The position numbers and the translations under genes were made by a program. The notes beneath the pieces are model-generated. The model was not told where the DNA came from. It worked only from the letters and a program-made list of their open reading frames with translations, and made no database searches. Source: B4-G1 sp964393895 (GTDB lineage Bacteria > Chloroflexota > Anaerolineae > B4-G1). From it: a DNA stretch of 36,903 bases. How positions within the stretch are numbered: position 1 is the first letter of the stretch; each line of letters starts with the position of its first letter. Shown piece by piece: positions 7,119-14,831 of this stretch. The stretch lies in contig CAYMWP010000028.1 of NCBI GenBank assembly GCA_964393895.1, positions 1-36,903 of the forward strand, read 5' to 3'.

Positions 7119-7570
7119 TGTCGGGCACCAAGACCATCGCCACCAACCGCAAAGCGGCTCACGACTTTAACCTGGAAGACCGTTACGAAGCGGGCCTGGT
7201 CCTCAAGGGAACAGAGATCAAGTCCATCCGCGCCGGACGGGTGAGTTTGAAAGAAGGGTACGTGCAGCCCCGGCGTGGCGAACTGTGGCTGATTGACGTG
7301 CACATCGCGCCCTACGAACCAGCGGGAAGATACGGCCACGAGCCTAAACGTCCACGCAAGCTGCTGCTCCACCGGCGGGAGATTGACCGGTTGATCTCGC
7401 GGGTTCAAGAGCGCGGATATACCATCGTGCCTCTACGTCTGTACCTGAAGGAAGGGCGCGCCAAGATCGAGATCGCGCTGGCGCGGGGAAAGCGCAAGTA
7501 CGATAAGCGGCAAGCTATCGCCAAACGAGAAGCTCAACGAGACGTGGAGCGCGCTTTGAAGGAGCGATGA
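7118..7570 (+). CDS. smpB: SsrA-binding protein SmpB
   Basis: This 150-residue protein has the SmpB family length. It binds tmRNA and delivers it to stalled ribosomes for trans-translation in the cytoplasm. Diagnostic sequence includes IATNRKAAHDF near the N-terminus, GTEIKSIRAGRVSLKEGY (31-48), a central APYE motif, and the basic C-terminal tail GKRKYDKRQAIAKREAQRD that inserts in the decoding centre. The ATG at 7118 overlaps the peptidase stop (TGATG) and has AGGAG four bases upstream. A GTG three bases earlier is possible but less likely. No tmRNA gene is visible in this window. Confidence 0.96.
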   Translation: MSGTKTIATNRKAAHDFNLEDRYEAGLVLKGTEIKSIRAGRVSLKEGYVQPRRGELWLIDVHIAPYEPAGRYGHEPKRPRKLLLHRREIDRLISRVQERGYTIVPLRLYLKEGRAKIEIALARGKRKYDKRQAIAKREAQRDVERALKER

Positions 7571-7574
7571 CACA

Positions 7575-8393
7575 ATGCGGCAACCGCTTTCCGCTCTATC
7601 GGGTACAGAGTTGTTCTCCATCCATCAGGTCAACCATCTTCCCGATGAGCAAAAGCTACGAGTTTATCGCCGCCTCGTGCCCCACCGAGTCCTCCGCCTT
7701 TTCGGAATTGACCCCGAGACACTGGCAGACAGTGAGGGCCGGCGTCTCGTCGAGATCGAGTGTCCGTCCGGCACTTCGTCTGTGGAACTCGTCTTGCGCC
7801 ACGCTTGGAACGCGCAAGACCCGACGGTGTTCTTGCAAATAGCCGACACGCCCAACAACCAGATCGAGGTGCTCCTGTTCATCATCAACGACCCTCACGC
7901 GGAGCGGTTCGACACCGACCGCCTGCCGGATGGGACGCCGACCTATTTCGGCACGCTGGAACGAAACGTCGCGGAAGAGGTGCGAGCGATGAAAGCTGGT
8001 CTCGCGCCAGGTCAGGTGCGGGCCGGTCTGAGCCTGACCCGGCGGTTGATCCCCACCCTGGAACAGTTCGTCACCGGCCTGCACCACGACGCGGTTTACA
8101 TCCAACCGCTGGCTTATCACAACGCCATTCTCTTTGAGCGACTTGGTTTCTCCTACATGCTGGGGCTGGGTCGGATGGAGTGGATTCACAAGGAATTTGC
8201 CCCTGGGGGATTGCTGTTCGGGCGACTGGATGGGAGCACTCCATTCCGTCAGCCCGGCGCAGAGTCCAATGTCCGTGGTCGAAGCTGGGCCATCCACGAC
8301 GGTATCCTCGGCGAGCCTTACACCGACGTGAAAATGTACAAGCGCGTGGGCGTTCACGCCGGCGTCGTCACCTTCCCCAACGCCGTGTGGTAG
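7575..8393 (+). CDS. uncharacterised conserved-looking protein
   Basis: The protein has 272 residues and starts at ATG 7575, with AAGGAG ten bases upstream, four bases after smpB. There is no signal peptide or membrane helix. A mid-region segment (HAWNAQDPTVFLQIADTPNNQIEV) and a C-terminal stretch (YHNAILFERLGFSYMLGLGRM) have the look of an acetyltransferase-like fold, where N-x-I/A-x-x-F/Y-x-x-x-GF is common in GNAT proteins, but no clear acetyl-CoA P-loop is seen. The C-terminal ~60 residues (RSWAIHDGILGEPYTDVKMYKRVGVHAG) are rich in aromatic and polar residues. I do not recognise the family; the position suggests cotranscription with smpB. Confidence 0.75.
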   Translation: MRQPLSALSGTELFSIHQVNHLPDEQKLRVYRRLVPHRVLRLFGIDPETLADSEGRRLVEIECPSGTSSVELVLRHAWNAQDPTVFLQIADTPNNQIEVLLFIINDPHAERFDTDRLPDGTPTYFGTLERNVAEEVRAMKAGLAPGQVRAGLSLTRRLIPTLEQFVTGLHHDAVYIQPLAYHNAILFERLGFSYMLGLGRMEWIHKEFAPGGLLFGRLDGSTPFRQPGAESNVRGRSWAIHDGILGEPYTDVKMYKRVGVHAGVVTFPNAVW

Positions 8394-8412
8394 GAAAGGT
8401 ATACGGCAGTTT

Positions 8413-8489
8413 TTTCGCATAGCCTATTTTATTGTCTGAGAAACCGGACGAGTCGGAGGGGAATTGCCCCCCATAATGACTATGCGAAA
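8413..8489. repeat. 10-bp inverted repeat with internal hairpin
   Basis: TTTCGCATAG (8413-8422) and CTATGCGAAA (8480-8489) are perfect reverse complements 57 nt apart. GGGG-AATTG-CCCC (8458-8470) forms a small stem inside. The element sits between the preceding gene and the consensus promoter at 8516; it may be a small mobile-type element or a structured 3' end. Confidence 0.6.
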
Positions 8490-8515
8490 GGGCAGGGCAA
8501 GGACAGCCGCACTCC

Positions 8516-8543
8516 TTGACAGCTAAGGATCATGCATTATAAT
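8516..8543 (+). promoter_or_regulatory. full-consensus sigma70 promoter
   Basis: TTGACA (8516-8521), 16 nt, and TATAAT (8538-8543) match the housekeeping consensus at all twelve positions. The start codon of the S1-domain gene is 35 nt downstream behind AAGGAG, so strong constitutive expression is expected. Confidence 0.85.
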
Positions 8544-8578
8544 GCCCCCGCGTCTCTACTCAAAAAAAGGAGTATTTT

Positions 8579-9268
8579 ATGGAACAGATACAACCCCAAT
8601 CCATCGCCGACCTGAAACCCAAGATGCGCCTGCCAGGAACCGTAAAGGAGACCTACCTGTACGGCGCAGTGGTTGACATCGGCCTGGAGCGAGACGGTAT
8701 GGTCCACATTTCTCAGCTTGCTCCCAAGCGCATCAACCGCGTGACGGACGTGGTTCAACCTGGGGACAGTGTGGAGGTGTGGGTCACCAAGGTAGACCCC
8801 GAACAGGGGCGTATTGGCTTGACGATGGTCGAGCCGCCTGAGGTGGACTGGCGCGAACTGGCAACGGACCAGGTCTACAATGGCACCGTGACGCGGATGG
8901 AGAATTATGGCGTCTTTGTAGATATCGGAGCTGAGCGTCCGGGCCTGCTGCATGTCCGAGAGATGTCAGATGACTACATTCGCCACCCATCGGAATTGGT
9001 CAAAATCGGCGACGAGATCGAAGTGCGCGTCCTCAAACTAGATCGCCGCAAGCGGCGAATTGACCTGGCAATGCCGGATCCCGGCGCGATGCTGGAGGAA
9101 ATGGAGGAAGAGCAAAAGCCCACCCAGACGGCGATGGAGATCGCGCTGCAACGCGCTAAATCGCCGGGCAAAGGGCGCAAGCAGCGCCACAGGAAACCTC
9201 GCTCCCCTGACCTATCCGAACGGGAAAGAATCCTGGCAAGCACTCTCGAAAAACATTCACAGCACTAG
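8579..9268 (+). CDS. S1 RNA-binding protein with two S1 domains
   Basis: The 229-residue protein starts at ATG 8579, about 6 nt after AAGGAG. The first S1 domain (about 14-84) has GTVKETYLYGAVVDIGLERDG and the second (about 95-165) has GTVTRMENYGVFVDIG, both with the usual V-H-x-S-Q or L-H-V ends. A basic tail (about 185-215, with GKGRKQRHRKPRS) should add RNA affinity. It is a cytoplasmic protein probably tied to ribosomes or mRNA, like shortened ribosomal protein S1 forms. It is monocistronic from a consensus promoter. Its stop codon overlaps the stop of the convergent gene through the palindrome CTAG. Confidence 0.88.
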   Translation: MEQIQPQSIADLKPKMRLPGTVKETYLYGAVVDIGLERDGMVHISQLAPKRINRVTDVVQPGDSVEVWVTKVDPEQGRIGLTMVEPPEVDWRELATDQVYNGTVTRMENYGVFVDIGAERPGLLHVREMSDDYIRHPSELVKIGDEIEVRVLKLDRRKRRIDLAMPDPGAMLEEMEEEQKPTQTAMEIALQRAKSPGKGRKQRHRKPRSPDLSERERILASTLEKHSQH

Positions 9269-10257
9269 AGTTTTTCGACCGCGTCACGCACCGCGCGGAT
9301 ATTCGACGTAGGCGCAACGATAGGCGTGACACACCCCGTACCGAGAATAAAGCGCCGACCGCCAGTTTGCGCCATTGCGTCGGCAGCCTGCTCCCACACT
9401 TGCTCCGGGTCGCCTCGCACCATCACGTCCCAACGCTGCAACCCGCCGCACACTGCGCCGCCGAAGCGACGTTTGCCCTCCGCCAGCCTCGGCTCCGTCT
9501 CCCGGTCGTGCCAATTGAGCACCTGGACAGGATAATCCGCCAACAGGTCGAACATCACGTCGCGGCCGTGCAAGTGCAACACGTTCAGCCACAGCCTCTG
9601 CGCCGCTTCCAACACCCGCAGGTCATAAGAGCGGCCAAAGGCCAGGTACTCGGCTTCATTTAGCAGGCTATACTGTGCGTGCTGAACGGCGTAAAAAATC
9701 CCATCGGTACCCGCTTCACACACCGAGGCGACGAAACGAATCGTCGTCTCGGCAATAGTCTCCAGGCCAGCGTGGACCGCATCGGGATAGCGGCGCAGGT
9801 GCACCAGCAACCGCTCTTTGCCCACCAGGTTCTTGGCCTGGGACAAAGGGCTAAAGACAGTCTGAATAAAAGGCGTCTCCCCCTCCAACCCGTCCGCGAT
9901 CAACCTCAAACAGTGCAATTGCGCGCCCAGAGCGCCCTCGGTGGGGTCGAGGGGGCAAAGTTTGAGCCAGTCGTCGGGCGACCGGATGGGGTAATGGGTA
10001 TACTCGCGGGTACCCTCCAGTTTATCCCCGCTCCACTGATCACGCGCTCCCCAATCTTGCGCGCAAAATCCGCTGGCCGGTGTGACCTTGACAAAGTCAA
10101 AGTCGTACCTGCGCTGGAAAGCGAGCGTCGCCGCCGCCAGGTCCGCGGGGCGGTAGTCGTCCCCAGGGAAGTGGCGCCACAAGGCCACCGGGGGACGGTC
10201 CACTTGCTCGCCCTCGATAGCGGCCCGCAGTCGTTCGATTTTCGTCATCTTGGTCAT
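9265..10257 (-). CDS. uroporphyrinogen decarboxylase (URO-D) superfamily protein
   Basis: This 330-residue protein has the URO-D/MtaA-like TIM-barrel pattern: the N-terminal ERLRAAIEGEQVDRPPVALW, a middle VQHAQ, LNVLHLHGRDVMFDLLADYP (224-243), NWHDRE, and a C-terminal GTGCVTP (306-312). In heme-pathway URO-D the N-terminal Arg-rich loop binds the porphyrin; that loop is not evident here. The H228-x-H230 pair and Cys309 fall where cobalamin-dependent methyltransferases of this superfamily place zinc ligands, so a methyltransferase role is more likely than heme synthesis. The ATG at 10257 follows GGGAGAG. It lies 69 nt downstream of the large membrane protein gene. Confidence 0.8.
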   Translation of the reverse strand: MTKMTKIERLRAAIEGEQVDRPPVALWRHFPGDDYRPADLAAATLAFQRRYDFDFVKVTPASGFCAQDWGARDQWSGDKLEGTREYTHYPIRSPDDWLKLCPLDPTEGALGAQLHCLRLIADGLEGETPFIQTVFSPLSQAKNLVGKERLLVHLRRYPDAVHAGLETIAETTIRFVASVCEAGTDGIFYAVQHAQYSLLNEAEYLAFGRSYDLRVLEAAQRLWLNVLHLHGRDVMFDLLADYPVQVLNWHDRETEPRLAEGKRRFGGAVCGGLQRWDVMVRGDPEQVWEQAADAMAQTGGRRFILGTGCVTPIVAPTSNIRAVRDAVEKL

Positions 10258-10275
10258 TACACTCTCCCATTTTCG

Positions 10276-10293
10276 CGCGATTGGTAAATCGCG
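10276..10293. repeat. 7-bp hairpin in the intergenic gap
   Basis: CGCGATT (10276-10282) and AATCGCG (10287-10293) form a perfect stem with a 4-nt loop, between the membrane-protein stop and the URO-D-family start. No T-run follows on either strand. It resembles the other short palindromes in the window in size. Confidence 0.6.
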
Positions 10294-10326
10294 GCTACAT
10301 TTTCGTTAGTCCGTGTTATCAAAGAA

Positions 10327-12648
10327 TCACTCGATCACTTCGATTGAAGCGATCACGATGCTATCGCCGACCGCTCGCCCTTCATCGTCACGTCGCTGCA
10401 AGCGATAGCCACCGGCGGACGAGTACAATCCTACATTGAGCAAGTATTCGCCCGGCTGCGTCTCCGGTAGAACGCGGATCTCGTACTCGTCCCACACGTA
10501 TTTGTCGAGCGGCCAGCGCGTCGTCGGCAGGTCGCCTGGATTGATGTGATCCTCCTGCCCCCACAGGATGTGCAGCGGTTGCGCCAGGTGAACAAAGGAT
10601 TGGTAATTCACGCTCAACGGCTCCAGCGCGCGCCAATAGAGCACAACGGAGAACTCTTCGCCAGCGCGTACACGCCGCCGGGGCAGATCGTAACCCAAAA
10701 GCTCAATCTGACCGTCAAAGTTGGCCCGCAGATCGTGCCGCGCAGCCCATGCCTCTCCCGGCGGTGAGGTGTAGCGCAACCAGTCGTCGCGCGGGTCGAT
10801 TACGCCGCTTTTGACAATGACGAACAACAGGAGCGCACCACCCAGCCAGAGCCAGTTGGGGGTTGGGGGTTGGGGATTGGGGGGTTGAGAGTTGCGCATT
10901 AGCGCCAGGGCAACGATCAACATCATCACACCGGCCGCTGAGATGATCCAGCCGGCCGTGCGAGGCGGCGTGTCCGTGAATTGCACTACCACCTCGTGCT
11001 CTCCCTCTGGGACCCAAAGCGTGATGAACCCTTCGGGATAAGCGATCTCAATCTCGACCTCGTCGCCGTCCACGTAGGCCCGCCAGCCGGGAAAGTAGAA
11101 GGTGAACAGACGCAGGACAAACCTCTCCGGCATGTAGACGGAGAAACGGTCGTAAAGCGGGCGGTGTTCGATAATCTCGGCCCTGGCCCCCGTCGGCAGC
11201 GAGGCCCGATTGATCCTATCCACCGGGCCGGGGACGTAGGACTCGATCAGGCTGGCCTCGGGGTGTACCATCACCTGCGCCGCTCCCGTCGGCATAAAGT
11301 CCGCCGTCGAGGTAGTGCCGAGCGCCAGGCTGCGCTGCTCCCACTCGATGATGTCGTGAGGGGCCGTGGGGCCAAAGTCAGAAGGCCACAACGGTGGGTA
11401 GAGCACCGGCAGCGCCAGGGTCAGCATCGCCGCCAGGCCAGCGGCCAGCGCCGGATTGCGCCAGCGACCAGCGGGCAACAGGGTCGCACCGCCTGCCGCG
11501 CACAGCGCCAGCATCAGATTGGCCGGTCCCAGCAAGCGCCACGGGAACTGGAGGTACACCATCAACGGAACACGTTCCCAAACAGAGAGTGAGGCCGGCA
11601 ACATCAAAAAGAGCAACCCCAACCCAACCAGGACGAAATATGCCAAAATTCGCCGGTTGGGGGTCGCAGGACGCAGGAGCGCGCCCAGCGCCGGAAGCGC
11701 CAGTGACCACTGGGCCGGCCCCAGGTTGAAGCGGTAGCGCGGGGCGGTCGCGCCCAGGTCGAGCAAGCGCGAGGGGGCCAGCAGTTCCCCTAAAGATAAA
11801 AAGTGCTGGCGAAAGTCAAAGTGGCCGGGGCCGACGACGTTCAACCGCACTGCGCTCCGCTCCAATATCGCCGGCAGCCAGAAAAAAGCGACGATGGCAG
11901 CCGCCAGGGCAAGGGCCAGCCCCCCCCACCCCGCCCGGTCGCGCCCCGGGCCGAACAAAATCTCCCACACCCAGTAAGCCAGCAGCAAAACGGTGGATAC
12001 CATGGCTAGCAAATTGTGGCTGAGCAAGAGAGCCGCCAGCGATAGCACGCTTCCCAACAGCGCCCCCCGCCCCCCCACCCTCATCAAGCAGCGAAAGGCA
12101 TAAAAGACCAGCGGAAGCAAACAGATGGAGAAATGCTCCGCCAGGACGCCGCGCGCATGAGGATCAATATAGACAACGTAGGGAGCGAACACATAGGAGG
12201 CCGCCGCCAGCACCCCCGCCGCCGGCCCAAACAACTCGCGCCCCAAGAGGTAGGTCCCCAGAGAGGCAACGAGCAACCCCAACACAAACACCGCCTTCAC
12301 CCCACCCACGATGTCCACACCCGGCAGCAGGTCGAACAGGTTCGCCAGGTAGTAGGTCAGCGGAGCATAATAGTTAAAGATGGGATAGCCGTAACCATAG
12401 TAAAAGTCGGGCGCCCAGCGGGGATAGGCAGCGCCGCCGCGGATGGTATGGCCCAATTCGGCCGCCCGGTAGACGTGTAGCTCGGCATCCGTGTGATGAG
12501 GCAGGCCAGGCCGGGTGAGGAACGCGGCCGCCGCGACGAGGGCCAGGGCCAAAACCAAAACGTGAAACGTGAAACGTGAAACGTGAAACGTGAAACGTGA
12601 AACGTGAAACGTCAAACGTGAAGCGTGATGTGTTCCCTGCCAGATCAT
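10327..12648 (-). CDS. large polytopic membrane protein, PF10131-type
   Basis: The protein has about 773 residues from ATG 12648. An earlier GTG at 12678 overlaps the sucD stop, and a TTG at 12557 lies after the repeat, so the true start is uncertain. The first ~30 residues are a heptamer-encoded, non-natural-looking sequence (SRFTFHV repeated). A membrane helix then precedes the conserved lumenal motif HHTDAELHVYRAAELGHTIRGGAAYPRW and YGYGYPIFNYYAPLTYYLA, typical of the 6-pyruvoyl-tetrahydropterin-synthase-related membrane family and of GT-C-like glycosyltransferases. About ten further helices follow up to residue ~430. The C-terminal half has two beta-rich extracytoplasmic parts around another helix pair. 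It probably acts on a lipid-linked sugar, by family inference only. Confidence 0.8.
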   Translation of the reverse strand: MIWQGTHHASRLTFHVSRFTFHVSRFTFHVLVLALALVAAAAFLTRPGLPHHTDAELHVYRAAELGHTIRGGAAYPRWAPDFYYGYGYPIFNYYAPLTYYLANLFDLLPGVDIVGGVKAVFVLGLLVASLGTYLLGRELFGPAAGVLAAASYVFAPYVVYIDPHARGVLAEHFSICLLPLVFYAFRCLMRVGGRGALLGSVLSLAALLLSHNLLAMVSTVLLLAYWVWEILFGPGRDRAGWGGLALALAAAIVAFFWLPAILERSAVRLNVVGPGHFDFRQHFLSLGELLAPSRLLDLGATAPRYRFNLGPAQWSLALPALGALLRPATPNRRILAYFVLVGLGLLFLMLPASLSVWERVPLMVYLQFPWRLLGPANLMLALCAAGGATLLPAGRWRNPALAAGLAAMLTLALPVLYPPLWPSDFGPTAPHDIIEWEQRSLALGTTSTADFMPTGAAQVMVHPEASLIESYVPGPVDRINRASLPTGARAEIIEHRPLYDRFSVYMPERFVLRLFTFYFPGWRAYVDGDEVEIEIAYPEGFITLWVPEGEHEVVVQFTDTPPRTAGWIISAAGVMMLIVALALMRNSQPPNPQPPTPNWLWLGGALLLFVIVKSGVIDPRDDWLRYTSPPGEAWAARHDLRANFDGQIELLGYDLPRRRVRAGEEFSVVLYWRALEPLSVNYQSFVHLAQPLHILWGQEDHINPGDLPTTRWPLDKYVWDEYEIRVLPETQPGEYLLNVGLYSSAGGYRLQRRDDEGRAVGDSIVIASIEVIE
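10855..10895. repeat. heptamer tandem repeat GTTGGGG inside a gene
   Basis: Three perfect GTTGGGG units (10855-10875) are followed by ATTGGGG (10876-10882), then decayed units to 10895. On the coding strand it reads as SQPPNPQPPTPNW, a Pro/Asn-rich spacer just before a membrane helix. Confidence 0.8.
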
Positions 12649-12679
12649 TACGTTTCGCGTTTCACGTTGACGTTTCACG
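12561..12679. repeat. CGTGAAA heptamer array with inverted arm, at the sucD/membrane-protein junction
   Basis: Seven perfect CGTGAAA units (12561-12609) are followed by CGTCAAA, CGTGAAG and CGTGATG (to 12630). After a 20-nt spacer, the reverse orientation (TTTCGCG, TTTCACG, TTTCACG) runs to 12679. The two arms are imperfect reverse complements of ~28 bp and could form a long hairpin. The array covers the sucD stop codon (TGA) and the candidate GTG start of the downstream gene. Confidence 0.9.
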
Positions 12680-13544
12680 CAACTTGCGCCACGAGATCGG
12701 CGATCTGCTCCGGGTGCTCGGCCACCCGCACGCCGACCGCCTCGAAAGCAGCGACCTTTTCAGCCGCCGTGCCGCTGCCGCCCTGGATGATGGCTCCGGC
12801 GTGGCCCATACGCTTGCCGGGCGGCGCGGTTCTCCCCGCGATAAAGGCGGTGACCGGCTTGGTCATCCGCTCGGCGATAAAGCGGGCGGCCCGCTCCTCG
12901 TCGCTGCCGCCGATCTCGCCGATGAGCACCACCTGCTCGGTCAGCGGGTCATTCTCGAACATCTCTAGCACGTCAATAAAAGTCGTGCCAATGATGGGAT
13001 CGCCGCCAATGCCCACACACGTGGTCTGACCGATGCCGCGTGCCGTCAGCGCATAGACCACCTCGTAAGTCAGCGTGCCGGAGCGGGAGACGACGCCCAC
13101 CGGGCCGGAGACAGCGATGTGACCAGGCATAATGCCGACCTTGGCCTCGCTAGGGGTGAGCAAGCCCGGGCAGTTGGGGCCGACCAGTCGCACCCCTCTC
13201 TGGTCGAGGTAGGCGCGGACGCGGATCATGTCCAGCGTGGGGATGCCCTCGGCGATGCAGACAATCAGTGGGATGCCGGCGGCGGCTTCCAGGATCGCGT
13301 CGCTGGCAAAGCGGGCCGGGACGTAGGCGATGGCCGCGTTGGGCTCGGTCGCCGCCACCGCCTCAGCGACGGTATCAAAGACGGGCACCTTGCCATCACA
13401 CGCCCACTGACCACCCTTGCCGGGTGTGACGCCGGCCACGATCCGCGTACCGTAGGCGAGCATCTGGTCGCTGTGGAACTCGCCCTCGCGCCCGGTGATG
13501 CCTTGCACCAGCAACCGCGTGTTCTTGTCAACTAGGATCGCCAT
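12675..13544 (-). CDS. sucD: succinate-CoA ligase (ADP/GDP-forming) subunit alpha
   Basis: This 289-residue protein matches the family length. It catalyses, with the beta subunit, succinyl-CoA + NDP + Pi to succinate + NTP + CoA in the TCA cycle. The N-terminal CoA-binding Rossmann motif ITGREGEFHSDQML (about 16-29) is complete, followed by GVTPGKGG, and GPNCPG near residue 122. The phosphorylated His is His248 in GHAGAI, followed by GGSGTAAEK. ATG 13544 lies two bases past the sucC stop, and the GGAGGTGA ribosome-binding site is inside the sucC end, giving translational coupling. The last codons and TGA stop lie in the heptamer array, so the C-terminus may have been altered. Confidence 0.96.
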   Translation of the reverse strand: MAILVDKNTRLLVQGITGREGEFHSDQMLAYGTRIVAGVTPGKGGQWACDGKVPVFDTVAEAVAATEPNAAIAYVPARFASDAILEAAAGIPLIVCIAEGIPTLDMIRVRAYLDQRGVRLVGPNCPGLLTPSEAKVGIMPGHIAVSGPVGVVSRSGTLTYEVVYALTARGIGQTTCVGIGGDPIIGTTFIDVLEMFENDPLTEQVVLIGEIGGSDEERAARFIAERMTKPVTAFIAGRTAPPGKRMGHAGAIIQGGSGTAAEKVAAFEAVGVRVAEHPEQIADLVAQVA

Positions 13545-13546
13545 CG

Positions 13547-14701
13547 TTATCTCACCTCCAATTCACCCCTGGCGGCAGCGACCGCTTTCTGCGCCGCGTC
13601 CGCCAGCGTCGTGGCCGTGATCAGCTCGTAGCCCGATGCAGCCAAAACCGCCCGCCCCTCCTCCTCGTTCGTGCCCACCAGCCGGGCGACCAGCGGAACG
13701 TCCGGCTTGACCTCCTCGAAAGCGACCAGGATACCCTTGGCCACCTCGTCGCAGCGGGTGATTCCGCCAAAGATGTTGAACAGCACCGCCTTGACATTGG
13801 GGTCGGCCAGGATGAGGCGCAGCGCCGTCGCCACCCGCTCCGCTTTGGCCCCGCCGCCGATATCCAAAAAGTTGGCCGGCGCGCCGCCAAAGTGCTTGGC
13901 AATGTCCATCGTCGCCATCGCCAGTCCCGCGCCGTTGACCATGCAGCCGATCTCGCCCTCGAGTTGGACGTAGCTCAGGCCAGCCTCCCGCGCCTCTCGT
14001 TCGGTTGGCGTCTCTTCGTCCAGGTCGCGCATCTCGGCCAGGTCGGGGTGGCGGAAGAGACCGTTATCGTCGAGCACCATCTTGCCATCCACCGCCAGCA
14101 GCTCCCCCGCGCCGGTGACGACCAGCGGATTGATCTCGGCCAGCGAAGCGTCGTAGGCCACGAACGCCTCGTACAGGCCGCGCGCGATGCGGTCGAAGGC
14201 ACGGCGCTGCTCGGCCGCCAGCCCGATCCCCTTGGCCAACTCCATCGTCTGGTAGCCGCGCAACCCCAGGAAGGGGTCAATGGTTATCTTTTTAATGGCG
14301 TCAGGGTTGGTACGGGCCACCTCTTCGATCTCGACGCCCCCCTCGGAGGAGGCCATCATCACCGGGCGGCGGGCGGCCCGATCCACGACGATGCCCAGGT
14401 AGATCTCGTGCCGGATGTCGGCTGCCTCGTCCAGCAGCACTCGGCGCACCGGCAGGCCCTTGATCTCCATCCCCAGGATCTCGCCGGCCAGTTTTTCGGC
14501 CTCGGCAGGAGTCTGGGCGAGCTTGATGCCGCCGGCCTTGCCGCGCCCTCCGACCAGTACCTGGGATTTGACGACGACCCGTCCTCCCAATTCCTCGGCA
14601 ATGCGGCGCGCCTCCTCCGGCGTCGTGGCGACCTCGCCGGTCGGGATCGGCACGCCGTGGGCGGCAAAGAGCCGTTTGGATTGATACTCGTGTAGTTTCA
14701 C
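13547..14701 (-). CDS. sucC: succinate-CoA ligase subunit beta
   Basis: This 384-residue protein is an ATP-grasp subunit. The N-terminal MKLHEYQSKRLFAAHGVPIP and VVVKSQVLVGGRGKAGGI carry nucleotide-binding lysines and the glycine loop. C-terminal NIFGGITRCDEVAKGI and VRL/LVGTNEEEGR motifs are typical of SucC. The start is GTG at 14701, with GGAGG seven bases upstream on the minus strand. A promoter lies 42 nt further upstream. sucC and sucD are two bases apart and form an operon, which may continue into the membrane-protein gene. It works in the cytoplasm. Confidence 0.96.
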   Translation of the reverse strand: MKLHEYQSKRLFAAHGVPIPTGEVATTPEEARRIAEELGGRVVVKSQVLVGGRGKAGGIKLAQTPAEAEKLAGEILGMEIKGLPVRRVLLDEAADIRHEIYLGIVVDRAARRPVMMASSEGGVEIEEVARTNPDAIKKITIDPFLGLRGYQTMELAKGIGLAAEQRRAFDRIARGLYEAFVAYDASLAEINPLVVTGAGELLAVDGKMVLDDNGLFRHPDLAEMRDLDEETPTEREAREAGLSYVQLEGEIGCMVNGAGLAMATMDIAKHFGGAPANFLDIGGGAKAERVATALRLILADPNVKAVLFNIFGGITRCDEVAKGILVAFEEVKPDVPLVARLVGTNEEEGRAVLAASGYELITATTLADAAQKAVAAARGELEVR

Positions 14702-14742
14702 GTGTTTACCTCCATAGGTGGTTGGTTTGTTGGTCGGCCCAG

Positions 14743-14770
14743 ATTATAGCACAGCAGGCACACTGGTCAA
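14743..14770 (-). promoter_or_regulatory. promoter of sucCD
   Basis: On the minus strand TTGACC (14770-14765), 16 nt, then a perfect TATAAT (14748-14743). The sucC GTG is 41 nt downstream. Confidence 0.8.
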
Positions 14771-14778
14771 GACTGCGC

Positions 14779-14807
14779 TTGTCAAGCCGGCCACGATAGG
14801 CTATACT
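14779..14807 (+). promoter_or_regulatory. promoter of ppsR-mutS
   Basis: TTGTCA (14779-14784), 17 nt, then TATACT (14802-14807). It is back-to-back with the sucCD promoter; the two -35 boxes are 8 nt apart, so the two operons could share an operator. Confidence 0.75.
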
Positions 14808-14831
14808 TGGGCGTGGAATGGGAGAAGGAGT

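Noticed and set aside
12561..12679. CRISPR array
   Set aside because: The repeat unit is 7 bp with no unique spacers and no cas genes nearby; it is a simple tandem repeat.
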